Assembly: GCF_021631985.1 (NCBI RefSeq)
Contig: NZ_CP070225.1
Span: 5,580,001-5,644,000 of the forward strand
Length of the DNA: 64,000 nucleotides
Source: Sandaracinus amylolyticus
GTDB lineage: Bacteria > Myxococcota_A > Polyangia > Polyangiales > Sandaracinaceae
Direction: 5' to 3'
The notes under the pieces were generated by a model that saw nothing but the letters and a program-made list of their open reading frames with translations, ran no database searches and was not told where the DNA came from. Shown here one piece after another: positions 43,889 to 52,029 of the stretch. Position 1 is the first letter of the stretch. Each line of letters starts with the position of its first letter. The translations under genes and the position numbers were made by a program.

Positions 43889-44770
43889 TCAGCCGCGCTC
43901 ACCCGCGGCCGCGAGCCCGTTCAGCGTCTCGAGGTCTTCGGCTCCGAGGACGAGCGACGCGCTCGCCAGGTTCTCTCGGAGATGCGCGATCGACGACGTC
44001 CCGGGGATGAGCAGCACGTTGGGCGAGCGACGCAGGAGCCACGCGAGCGCCACCTGCATCGGCGTCGCCCCGAGCCGCGCGGCCACCGCGTCGAGCACGC
44101 TCGACTGCAGCGGCGTGAACCCCCCGAGCGGGAAGAACGGCACGTACGCGATGCCGAGCGCGGCGAGCTCGTCGATGAGGGCGTCGTCTCGGCGGTGCCT
44201 CAGGTTGTAGTGGTTCTGCACGCACACGATCTCGGTCAGCCGGCGCGCCTCCGCGATCTGCGCGGCGGTGACGTTGCTGAGGCCGATGTGGCGGATCGAC
44301 CCGCGCTGCCGGAGCTCGGCGAGGGCCGTGAGCGGCGCCTCGATCGAGCCCTCCGCCGGGCCCTCGGCGCTGAACATCGCGCGCAGGTTCACGACGTCGA
44401 GCACGTCCAGCCCGAGGTTCCGCAGGTTGTCGTGGACGGCGCGCTCGATGTCGGCGGCCGAGGAGGCGGGCTCCCACGATCCGTTCGGGCCTCGCACGGC
44501 GCCGACCTTCGTCGCGATGACGAGCCCGTCGCGGTACGGATGCAGCGCCTCGCGGATGATCTGGTTCGTGACGTGGGGACCGTACACGTCGCTGGTGTCG
44601 AGATGGTCGACGCCCCGCGCGACGGCCTCGCGGAGCACCGCGACGGCGGCCTTGCGATCCGCGGGCGGGCCGAAGACGCCGGGGCCGGCGAGCTGCATGG
44701 CGCCGTAGCCGAGGCGACGAACGGTGAGGGTGCCGAGGGGATGACGATCCGAGACGGTGATTTCGGGCAT
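43889..44770 (-). CDS. Aldo/keto reductase
   Basis: A 293-residue aldo/keto reductase: LGYGAMQLAGPGVFGPP, HLDTSDVYGPH with catalytic aspartate and tyrosine, IATKVG with the lysine, then GLSNVTAAQIAEA and the cofactor loop LLIPGTSSIAHL. The fourth tetrad position, usually histidine, reads Asn (VVNLR), as in the oxidoreductase-like YdbC/Tas branch. It is divergent from a LysR gene with 91 bases between starts; LysR/AKR pairs of this type usually respond to an aldehyde or quinone. It has a closer functional parallel in the pair at 3310-5278. Confidence 0.9.
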   Translation of the reverse strand: MPEITVSDRHPLGTLTVRRLGYGAMQLAGPGVFGPPADRKAAVAVLREAVARGVDHLDTSDVYGPHVTNQIIREALHPYRDGLVIATKVGAVRGPNGSWEPASSAADIERAVHDNLRNLGLDVLDVVNLRAMFSAEGPAEGSIEAPLTALAELRQRGSIRHIGLSNVTAAQIAEARRLTEIVCVQNHYNLRHRRDDALIDELAALGIAYVPFFPLGGFTPLQSSVLDAVAARLGATPMQVALAWLLRRSPNVLLIPGTSSIAHLRENLASASLVLGAEDLETLNGLAAAGERG

Positions 44771-44816
44771 GGCTTCCTTCCTTCGCCACGCATTCTGGGG
44801 AGGCGCCGCCGCCCGA

Positions 44817-44855
44817 GAATCCGGCGCAATCTGCACGGGCTGTGCGAGATTCCGG
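44817..44855. promoter_or_regulatory. Candidate LysR operator region
   Basis: The 91-base divergent gap has near-identical boxes GAATCCGG (44817) and GATTCCGG (44848) flanking a GCAC-N5-GTGC dyad at 44833-44845. The layout fits a LysR regulatory region shared by both promoters. The match is only moderate. Confidence 0.4.
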
Positions 44856-44861
44856 ACAGCG

Positions 44862-45794
44862 ATGGACGACCTCGCAGACCTCACCGCGTTCCTGACGGTC
44901 GCTCGCGAGGGCGGCTTCCGCAGCGCCGCCCGCGTCGCGGGCACGAGCGCGTCGCGCCTCGGCGACGCGGTGCGCCGACTGGAGGCTCGGCTCGGAGTCC
45001 GGCTGCTCCACCGCACCACCCGCAGCGTCACCCCGACCGACGCGGGAGCGCGCCTGCTCGAGCGGATCACCCCGGCGCTCGGCGAAGTGCGCGCCGCGCT
45101 CGACGTGGTCAACGACTTCCGTGATCGGCCCGCAGGTCGTCTGAGGCTCAACGTGCCGACCGCCGCGGCACGTCTCGTCCTTCCTCACGTCGTGCCCGGC
45201 TTCCTCGCGAAGTACCCCGACATCCGTCTCGAGGTGATCGCGGACGAGCGCCTCGTCGACATGGTCGCCGAGGGCTACGACGCCGGCATCCGGTACGAGG
45301 CGTGGCTCGAGAAGGACATGGTGGCGGTGCCCATCGGCCCGCGCGTCCAGCGCTACGCCGCGGCCGCGTCCCCCGCGTACCTCGCTCGACGTGGTCGCCC
45401 GACCCATCCGCGCGAGCTGCTCGAGCACGACTGCCTGCGGTGGCGCTTCGGCAGCGGCGCGCCGCACCCGTGGGCGCTCGAGCGGGACGGGGAGACGATC
45501 GAGGTCGAGCCGAAGGGCCCGCTGATCGCCGGCTTCGGTGGCGCCACCGATCTCGCGGTGGAGGCGGCGGTGGCGGGCACCGGGATCATCTATTTGTTCG
45601 AGGACTGGCTCCGGCCGTACCTCGATCGCCGGGAGCTGGTGCCCGTGCTGCAGCCGTGGTGGCGGAGCGTCTCCGGGCCCTTCCTCTACTATCCCGGCCG
45701 CCGGCACCTGCCGACGCCGCTGCGTGCCTTCGTGGACTTCGTGAAGTCGATGAAGTGGACGCCGCCGAAGGCACGTCGACGCGCTGCTCGGTGA
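44862..45794 (+). CDS. LysR-family transcriptional regulator
   Basis: A 310-residue LysR regulator: helix-turn-helix region LTAFLTVAREGGFRSAARVA and SASRLGDAVRRLEARLGVRLL, followed by an effector domain of the CrgA/DsdC-like group (LRLNVPTAAARLVLPHVVPG). The ATG at 44862 is chosen because the 35 upstream residues of the longer frame lie in the promoter gap and show no homology. It probably controls the divergent aldo/keto reductase. Confidence 0.9.
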   Translation: MDDLADLTAFLTVAREGGFRSAARVAGTSASRLGDAVRRLEARLGVRLLHRTTRSVTPTDAGARLLERITPALGEVRAALDVVNDFRDRPAGRLRLNVPTAAARLVLPHVVPGFLAKYPDIRLEVIADERLVDMVAEGYDAGIRYEAWLEKDMVAVPIGPRVQRYAAAASPAYLARRGRPTHPRELLEHDCLRWRFGSGAPHPWALERDGETIEVEPKGPLIAGFGGATDLAVEAAVAGTGIIYLFEDWLRPYLDRRELVPVLQPWWRSVSGPFLYYPGRRHLPTPLRAFVDFVKSMKWTPPKARRRAAR

Positions 45795-45901
45795 GTGACG
45801 CTGCACGCCCCGAGCGCGGCTCCCCTCGCGGACCGCGCCCGGCCCGGACTTTCTCGCCCTCCCCCGGCCCCTAGCTACGAGCCGACGGGGAGGTTTCATC
45901 C

Positions 45902-47245
45902 ATGCGTCGTGTGCAAGGTGCTCGTCGAACGCTCGCGCAGCTCGCGATCTGCGCGGCGCTGCTCGGCTGTGATCCCGATGGCGATCCCACGCCCTCCGCG
46001 GGCGGCGGTGTCGACTCCGATCCCGTGTTCGCCAACGCGACGCGCCTGGTCGAGGAAGGACGCGAGACGTTCCGCTTCGACACGTTCGGTGACGAGGCGT
46101 TCTGGGGCGATCAGCTCCAGCTCCACCGCGCGATCGCGGGCGCCGCGAACGGCGGCGTCGGCCCGGGGCTCTCCCCGACCGCCGCGCTCGGGCTCGGCCT
46201 GAAGGTCGACGCCGCGGCGATCCCCGCCGAGGTCGCCGCGAGCATCCAGCGCGGTGAGGTCGATCTCGACGATCCCGCGACCACGCTCGCGCTGCTGCGC
46301 CTCGACGCGGTCGTCGGCGTGACCGGCTTCTTCGCGGACGACGGCTCGCTGCGCTCGGTCGGCATCCAGTGCGCGCTCTGCCACTCGACCGTCGACGACT
46401 CGTTCGCGCCCGGCATCGGCGCGCGCCGCGACGGCTGGCCCAACCGCGATCTCAACGTGGGCGCCATCGCCGCGCTCTCGCCGAACCTCACGCCGTTCAC
46501 CGAGCTGCTGCAGGTCGACGAAGCGACGGTGCGCACCGTGCTCATGAGCTGGGGCCCGGGGAAGTTCGACGCCGAGCTCATCCTCGACGGGCGCGCGTTC
46601 CGGCCCGATGGCCGCAGCGGCGCGACGCTCATGCCCGCCGCGTTCGGGCTCACCGGCGTGAACCTCCACACGTACACGGGGTGGGGCTCGGTGCCCTACT
46701 GGAACGCGTTCGTCGCGGTGCTGGAGATGGGCGGCATCGGCAACTTCTACGACCCGCGCCTCGACGACGCGACGCGGTTCCCGGTCGCGGCGCGCGCCCG
46801 GCTCGGCCACCGCGTGGTGCCGCTGAGCGAGGATCGCGTCACGCCGCAGCTCGCCGGGCTGCACGCGTACCAGCTCTCGCTCCCGGTGCCGACGCCGCCC
46901 GCGGGCAGCTTCGACGCGGCCGCCGCCGAGCGCGGGCGCGCGGTGTTCGAGGGGGTGGCGCGCTGCGCGACCTGCCACGTCCCGCCGCTCTTCACCGAGC
47001 CGGGCTGGAACATGCACACGCCGGCGGAGATCGGGATCGACGACTTCCAGGCGAGCCGCTCGCCCGACGGCCACTACCGCACGACCCCGCTCGGCGGGCT
47101 CTTCACCCGCACGCGCGGCGGCTTCTACCACGACGGGCGGTTCGCCACGCTCGAGGACGTGGTCGCGCACTACGAGAGCGTCTTCTCGCTGGGCCTCGAC
47201 GAGACCGAGCGCGACGATCTGATCGAGTACCTGAAGAGCCTGTGA
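45902..47245 (+). CDS. Di-heme c-type cytochrome lipoprotein
   Basis: A 447-residue predicted lipoprotein (LAICAALLGC) with two heme sites, CALCH (157-161) and CATCH (355-359), and the C-terminal peroxidase-like stretch TPLGGLFTRTRGGFYHDG. It is a distant member of the di-heme peroxidase/MauG-like group, but with a long insertion between the hemes, so a peroxidase reaction is not certain; electron transfer or oxidation of an organic partner is possible. GGGGAGG precedes the ATG. It is followed by a hairpin covering the next gene's start. Confidence 0.8.
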   Translation: MRRVQGARRTLAQLAICAALLGCDPDGDPTPSAGGGVDSDPVFANATRLVEEGRETFRFDTFGDEAFWGDQLQLHRAIAGAANGGVGPGLSPTAALGLGLKVDAAAIPAEVAASIQRGEVDLDDPATTLALLRLDAVVGVTGFFADDGSLRSVGIQCALCHSTVDDSFAPGIGARRDGWPNRDLNVGAIAALSPNLTPFTELLQVDEATVRTVLMSWGPGKFDAELILDGRAFRPDGRSGATLMPAAFGLTGVNLHTYTGWGSVPYWNAFVAVLEMGGIGNFYDPRLDDATRFPVAARARLGHRVVPLSEDRVTPQLAGLHAYQLSLPVPTPPAGSFDAAAAERGRAVFEGVARCATCHVPPLFTEPGWNMHTPAEIGIDDFQASRSPDGHYRTTPLGGLFTRTRGGFYHDGRFATLEDVVAHYESVFSLGLDETERDDLIEYLKSL

Positions 47246-47251
47246 CCGGTC

Positions 47252-47284
47252 GCATCCGCCGGTGATAGATTCACCGGCGGATGC
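47252..47284 (+). promoter_or_regulatory. 13-bp hairpin spanning a start codon
   Basis: Perfect 13-bp inverted repeat (47252-47264 with 47272-47284), 7-base loop ATAGATT. It begins 6 bases after the cytochrome stop and its right arm includes the ATG of the next gene (47281). The loop itself reads as a -10-like TAGATT, nine bases before the ATG. It may be a terminator for the cytochrome gene, a block on translation of read-through mRNA, or both. Confidence 0.6.
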
Positions 47285-49503
47285 CCTCGCGCATCGATCT
47301 CGTCGATCCCGGCCCCGATGGCGAGGCGCTCGCGGCAGGCCTGCGCGCCGCGGGCTTCGACGTGGCGCTGCGCGCGATGCCCGAGGTGCCGCGCACCCAG
47401 GCCGACGTGCTGGTGCTCGCGGGGGACGCGCCGAGCGCGCTCGAGACCCTGCGTGCGCTGCGCGACGACGGCGCCTCGCCGGACACGCCGGTCGTGCTGC
47501 TCGGCACGCCGCTGGGCACGGCCCATCGCGGCGAGGGCGGCGCAGGGTTCGGCGCCCAGGCGGTGCTGCTGCGTCCGATCGCGCTCGGCGCGCTGGTCGA
47601 CACCCTGGGGCGCGTGCTCGCAGCGCCCGAGGAGCCCGGCAGCGACACCTCGCAGCATCGGATCCGCGGCGAGCGCACGCTCGAGCTCGAGGCCCGGACC
47701 GGCGAGAGCGTGCTGCGCGGGGTCTACGCGGCGCGCGTCGACGAAGACGAGGTCGCGCGCGACGACGACGAGCTCCCGGCGCTCGCCAGCGTCGCTCCGA
47801 TGATCCCGATGACGCCGTGGAAGCACGAGCGCACTCCTTCGACCGCGGCAGGGTCGACCGCCGCGGGGTCGACCGCGGGGGGCTCGACCTCGGGCGGCGA
47901 GCCCGGCTCGTCGGCAGGTGTGATCCGCGGCCCGACCGCGGCGATCTCCGAGCGGCTGCGGCTCTTGCTCGAGGCCGCGGATCGCCGGGTGTTCCCCGGC
48001 CGTCCGCCGGTCGATCTCTCGCTGCCGGGCGGCGACGAGCCGGCGATCGAGCTGGTGCCCGCGCACCTGCTCGAGACCGACGACTTCGCGGTCGAGCCGG
48101 TCGCGGCGCCGCAGTCCGACGACGATCCGATCGACGCGTTCACGTTCGTCGGCGGCCCGGTGCTGCCGAGCGGCTCGTCGGCGCACGTCGCGGAGCTGCC
48201 TCCGCCGCCGCGCACCCCGGGCGCGAGCGAGCCTCCTGCCCCGCCCGAGGGCGACGAGGCGCCCCCGCCGAAGACCGCGCCCGGCACCCCGACGAGCCTC
48301 TCGAAGCGCCCGCCGCCGCGCCGCGAGCCGACGGTGCCGCCCCGCTCGTCGCCGCCCTCGGAAGCGCCCGGCACCGGCGTGCACGCCGCGCGACGCACCA
48401 GCGCTGCGCCCGCGGTGCAGGAGCGCGAGTGGCCCAGCGAGGACTCGGTGCTCGGCCGCGCGACGCCCGAGGGTGGTCGTCGGGGCTCGCTCGGCGATGG
48501 AGGCGCGCTGCGGCTGCTGCTGCGCGTGGCGGAGCTGCGCCTCGATGCGCACGCGGTGATCACTCCGTCGAGCGGAGAGGGGCTCTCGATGACGCTCGTC
48601 GCCGGCGAAGTGGCGCGCACGGACACGCCGGTCGCGCGGGCGACCGCGGCGATCCTGCGGCGTCGTGGCGCGAGCGTGGGGCTCGCCGACGACGAGGCGA
48701 GCGCGATCCGTGTGCTCGACGACGCCCAGGAGCGGGGCGCGATCACCCGCTTCGAGCGGACGCGCGCGCAACGCGAGGCCCAGCTGGAGCGGCTCCGCGC
48801 GATCGTCGCGCTGGAGCGTGGCTCGTTCGTGCTGACGCGCCTCGAGCCGAACGAGCTGCCCCCGCCCGCGCCTTCTCCGTTCGGTGCGCCGCTGCGCATC
48901 GCGCTGCTCGACGCGGCGCGCCGGGGGATCGACGCGTCGAGGGCGCGCGCGGTGCTCGGCGGGCTCGTCACCCTGCGCCGCGGCCCGCGCTTCGACGCGC
49001 TGGCGATCGAGGGGCTGATCGCGCCCGAGCTCGCCGAGCTGCTGGTGCAGCACGAAGGCGCGTCACCCGAGCGCCTCGTCGCGGCCGCGCCCGACGAGCC
49101 GGGGCTCCACGGGGCGCTCTGCGCGTTCGTCGCGGCGGGCGCGCTCGTGACCCAGCCCGCGCTCGAGCTCGACCCGGCGCGCGACGAGCACCGCCGGCTC
49201 GCGCGGCGCCTGGTCGAAGAGGCAGCCCGCACCGCCGAGGACGCCGACTACTTCACGATCCTCGGGGTCGCCCACGACGCGACCGCGCGCGATCTCGACC
49301 GCGCCCACACCGCGCGCCGCGACCAGCTCCTCGCGCTGGCGCTCGAGGATCTCGACCTCTCGGCGCTCGAGCCGTTCCGCCGGGCGGCGCTCGAGAGCCT
49401 CGAGGAGGCGTACCGCGTGCTCTCCGATGCCCGCTGGCGCGAGGCCTATGCCCGCGCCCTGTCGCACACCGACCGTCTTGCGACCACGGTGGGTGAGCAC
49501 TAA
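47281..49503 (+). CDS. Multidomain protein: receiver-like, DUF4388-like, J-like
   Basis: A 740-residue cytosolic protein. Residues 1-120 look like a degenerate response-regulator receiver (DVLVLAGD, PVVLLG, AVLLRPIALGALV). A low-complexity Pro/Glu-rich linker (about 240-400) leads to a helical DUF4388-like region (about 405-640). The last 75 residues are a J-domain-like fold (YFTILGVAHDATARDLDRAH and ALESLEEAYRVLSDARWREA). The HPD triad needed to stimulate Hsp70 is absent. Such combinations are typical of myxobacterial motility and signalling proteins, but the function is unknown. No ribosome site; transcription may be leaderless. Confidence 0.7.
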   Translation: MPSRIDLVDPGPDGEALAAGLRAAGFDVALRAMPEVPRTQADVLVLAGDAPSALETLRALRDDGASPDTPVVLLGTPLGTAHRGEGGAGFGAQAVLLRPIALGALVDTLGRVLAAPEEPGSDTSQHRIRGERTLELEARTGESVLRGVYAARVDEDEVARDDDELPALASVAPMIPMTPWKHERTPSTAAGSTAAGSTAGGSTSGGEPGSSAGVIRGPTAAISERLRLLLEAADRRVFPGRPPVDLSLPGGDEPAIELVPAHLLETDDFAVEPVAAPQSDDDPIDAFTFVGGPVLPSGSSAHVAELPPPPRTPGASEPPAPPEGDEAPPPKTAPGTPTSLSKRPPPRREPTVPPRSSPPSEAPGTGVHAARRTSAAPAVQEREWPSEDSVLGRATPEGGRRGSLGDGGALRLLLRVAELRLDAHAVITPSSGEGLSMTLVAGEVARTDTPVARATAAILRRRGASVGLADDEASAIRVLDDAQERGAITRFERTRAQREAQLERLRAIVALERGSFVLTRLEPNELPPPAPSPFGAPLRIALLDAARRGIDASRARAVLGGLVTLRRGPRFDALAIEGLIAPELAELLVQHEGASPERLVAAAPDEPGLHGALCAFVAAGALVTQPALELDPARDEHRRLARRLVEEAARTAEDADYFTILGVAHDATARDLDRAHTARRDQLLALALEDLDLSALEPFRRAALESLEEAYRVLSDARWREAYARALSHTDRLATTVGEH

Positions 49504-49545
49504 ACCCTTCCGTCCCTCTGGCCAAGAAGCCCCGAGGCCCACCCG

Positions 49546-50061
49546 ATGGCGATCCGCACGATCCTCCACTACCCCGACAAGCGCCTCCGCATCCCGGGCG
49601 AGCGCGTGACCGACTTCGGGCCCGAGCTGCAGACGCTCGTGGACGACATGGCGGAGACGATGTACGCGGCGCCCGGCGTCGGCCTCGCGGCCACGCAGAT
49701 CGGCGTCGCGCAGCAGGTGTTCATCATCGACGTCGCGACCGGCGACGACGAGCCGAGCGATCTGCGGGTGTTCGTGAACCCCGAGATCCTCGAGCGGAAC
49801 GGGGAGGTCGTCTGGGAGGAGGGCTGCCTCTCGTTCCCCGGCGTGCACGAGGAGATCGACCGCGCCGAGCGCGTGAAGGTGCGCGCCCAGGATCGGAACG
49901 GGCAGGTCTTCGAGCTCGAGGCGGACGGGCTGCTCGCGGTGGCGATCCAGCACGAGAACGACCACCTCGAGGGCAAGCTGATGGTCGACCACCTCGGCAT
50001 GCTCAAGAAGCGGATGGTTCACCGCCAGATGATGAAGCGCGCCGCCGACGCGGCCGAATGA
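49546..50061 (+). CDS. def: Peptide deformylase
   Basis: A 171-residue metalloenzyme removing the formyl group from new proteins' initiator Met. The three active-site motifs are intact: [19 protein letters not shown] (metal cysteine) and QHENDHLEG (HExxH-type metal site with the catalytic glutamate). Length is that of type I enzymes. It is followed 13 bases later by fmt, the classical def-fmt pair in which one adds and the other removes the formyl group. Confidence 0.96.
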   Translation: MAIRTILHYPDKRLRIPGERVTDFGPELQTLVDDMAETMYAAPGVGLAATQIGVAQQVFIIDVATGDDEPSDLRVFVNPEILERNGEVVWEEGCLSFPGVHEEIDRAERVKVRAQDRNGQVFELEADGLLAVAIQHENDHLEGKLMVDHLGMLKKRMVHRQMMKRAADAAE

Positions 50062-50074
50062 TCGCAACAGCGCG

Positions 50075-51046
50075 ATGACGAAGCCGCGCGCGCTCTTCTT
50101 CGGGACGCCGCAGTTCGCCGTGCCCTGCCTCGACGCGCTGTGCGACGTCGCCGACGTCGTGCGCGTGATCTCCCAGCCCGATCGCCCGGCGGGGCGCGGG
50201 CTCGCGGAGCAAGCGCCACCGGTGAAGCAACGCGCGCTCGAGCGCGGCATCCCGGTGATGCAGCCGACCAAGGTGCGCCCGCCGGAGCTGGCAGCGGAGC
50301 TGAAGGCGCTCGACGTCGAGCTGGCGCTGGTGGTCGCGTACGGGCGCATCCTGCCCAAGGGCCTGCTCGAGGCGCCGCGGCGTGGGTGCGTGAACGTGCA
50401 CGGGTCGCTGCTGCCCAGGTGGCGAGGGGCAGCGCCGATCCAGTGGGCGGTCGCCGAAGGCGACGCCGAGACCGGCGTGTGCCTGATGGAGATGGACCAG
50501 GGGCTCGACACCGGTCCGGTGTTCGCGCGCGCGGCCACGCCGATCGGGCCCGACGAGACCGCGGGTGAGCTCGGGCCGCGGCTCAGCGCGATGGGCGCAG
50601 AGCTGGTGCGCGCGGCGCTGCCCCGATGGCTGGCGGGCGAGCTGCGCGCCGAGGCGCAGGACGCGTCGGCCATGACCCTCGCGCGGCTGCTCACGAAGGA
50701 AGACGGCTTCGTCGACCCCGCGTGGAGCGCGCAGCAGGTGCACGATCGCGCGCGGGGGATGCACCCCTGGCCGGGCGCGAGCGCGATGCTGGTCGAGCCG
50801 GGGCGCGCGCCGGTGCGGGTGAAGATGCATCGCACGCGGGTGCTCGATCGCGAGGGCGTGCACGGCGCGCCGGGGACGATCGTGGCGACGGGCGCGAACG
50901 GGATCGAGATCGCGTGCGGCACCGGGCGTCTGGCGCTGCTCGAGCTGCAGCTCGAGGGCCGCAAGAAGCTGGGCGCCGCGGAGTTCCTGGCGGGGCGCCG
51001 TCTCGCCGAGGGCACGCGGCTGGTCCGCGAGGGGAAAGAGCCGTGA
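50075..51046 (+). CDS. fmt: Methionyl-tRNA formyltransferase
   Basis: A 323-residue enzyme that formylates Met-tRNAfMet with 10-formyl-THF. Marks are FFGTPQFAVPCLDAL, VNVHGSLLPRWRGAAPIQWA with the catalytic asparagine/histidine, and MDQGLDTGPVF with the catalytic aspartate; the C-terminal tRNA-binding OB domain covers about 210-320. Between def and the adenosyltransferase gene, whose GTG start overlaps its stop. Confidence 0.96.
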   Translation: MTKPRALFFGTPQFAVPCLDALCDVADVVRVISQPDRPAGRGLAEQAPPVKQRALERGIPVMQPTKVRPPELAAELKALDVELALVVAYGRILPKGLLEAPRRGCVNVHGSLLPRWRGAAPIQWAVAEGDAETGVCLMEMDQGLDTGPVFARAATPIGPDETAGELGPRLSAMGAELVRAALPRWLAGELRAEAQDASAMTLARLLTKEDGFVDPAWSAQQVHDRARGMHPWPGASAMLVEPGRAPVRVKMHRTRVLDREGVHGAPGTIVATGANGIEIACGTGRLALLELQLEGRKKLGAAEFLAGRRLAEGTRLVREGKEP

Positions 51047-51612
51047 AGATCTACACGAAGACCGGCGACGCCGGGCAGACCGGGCTCTTCGGCGGGGATC
51101 GCGTCTCGAAGGCGAGCGCGCGGGTCGAGGCCTACGGCGACGTCGACGAGCTCAACAGCGTGCTCGGGATCGTGCGCGCCGAGGGGGCGATCGGCGGGCT
51201 CTTCGACGAGCTGATCGCGTCGATCCAGAGCCGCCTGTTCGACCTCGGCGCGGAGCTCGCGAACGAGCGCGGCAAGGACCTCGGGATCCCGCTGGTCGAC
51301 GAGGACGACGTGGTCGCGATGGAGCACGCGATCGACCACGCGGAGGGCGAGCTCGCGCCGCTGCGCACGTTCGTGCTCCCCGGCGGCTCGAAGCTCGCCG
51401 CGCACCTGCACCTCGCCCGCACGGTGTGCCGGCGCGCCGAGCGCCGCGTGGTCGCGCTGATGGAGGGCGGCGCGACGGTGCGACCCGAGGTGATCCGCTA
51501 CCTGAACCGGCTCAGCGACCTGCTCTTCGTGCTGGCGCGCCTCGCGAACCATCGCGCGTCGATCGCCGACGTGCCGTGGATCGGACGCGGCACCCAGAAG
51601 CAGTCCGGGTGA
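51043..51612 (+). CDS. Cob(I)alamin adenosyltransferase, PduO type
   Basis: A 189-residue enzyme that transfers adenosyl from ATP to cob(I)alamin, making coenzyme B12. N-terminal ATP loop YTKTGDAGQTGLFGG, EAYGDVDELNS, and the C-terminal RTVCRRAERRVVAL and YLNRLSDLLFVLAR are diagnostic for the PduO (MMAB-like) family. The start GTG at 51043 overlaps the fmt stop (GTGA), so it belongs to the def-fmt transcript. The pairing with formylation genes looks accidental in function. Confidence 0.93.
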   Translation: MKIYTKTGDAGQTGLFGGDRVSKASARVEAYGDVDELNSVLGIVRAEGAIGGLFDELIASIQSRLFDLGAELANERGKDLGIPLVDEDDVVAMEHAIDHAEGELAPLRTFVLPGGSKLAAHLHLARTVCRRAERRVVALMEGGATVRPEVIRYLNRLSDLLFVLARLANHRASIADVPWIGRGTQKQSG

Positions 51613-51697
51613 TCGCGCTTGACCCACCTGGGACGCACGTTCAGTCTTGGCTCACGCGTCCCTCTGTCCGGTTCGAGCAAGGTCAAACGATAAGAAT

Positions 51698-51858
51698 CCC
51701 GTACGACCTTTGATCCTCGGGAGCCACTCTCGGTCGTGGTGAGCAGACCCGGCAAACGTCACCGGGGAGCCTGAAGCGACCGATACCGGCGCCCACCTAA
51801 GAGGCTTCAGGGGTTCTTTCGAGACCGACGGCTGGATGGTACGGACGCGGCTGTTTTT
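51698..51858 (+). ncRNA. ssrS: 6S RNA candidate
   Basis: In the 417-base gap after the adenosyltransferase. The centre carries the 6S RNA signature GGTGAGC...CCGGGGAGCCTGAAGCGACCGA...CCACCT. The outer parts pair into a long interrupted stem: CCGTAC (51699-51704)/GTACGG (51839-51844), then ATCC/GGAT, GCC/GGC and TCGGTC/GACCGA inwards. A T6 run (51854-51859) follows, as for intrinsic termination. 6S RNA binds the housekeeping RNA polymerase by mimicking an open promoter and lowers transcription in stationary phase. Ends are estimated to within about 10 bases. Confidence 0.75.
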
Positions 51859-51859
51859 T

Positions 51860-51880
51860 CGGGGGGCTGCGCGCCCCCCG
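51860..51880. other. 8-bp GC hairpin after 6S RNA
   Basis: Perfect CGGGGGGC / GCCCCCCG stem with loop TGCGC directly after the T run. It lacks a T tract on either strand past the stem; it may support termination of the 6S RNA or of the convergent minus-strand gene ending at 52030. Bases 51881-52029 contain GC-rich sequence with no gene I can support. Confidence 0.45.
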
Positions 51881-52029
51881 TACCCCCGAGCTGCGCGCGG
51901 GTCCCCAACCCGCTTGCGATCTCGAGCGGCGGGCGGGGTGCCGAGACCGCTGGCTTCGGACCCGCTCCCGGATCCCGACCCGGCGGACCCGCTCGGGGAC
52001 GCGATCCCGACCCCGCCCGGGTCCCTCCG

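Noticed and set aside
51613-51697. tRNA gene after the adenosyltransferase
   Set aside because: A GGTTCGA string occurs but no acceptor, D-arm or anticodon arm can be folded around it.
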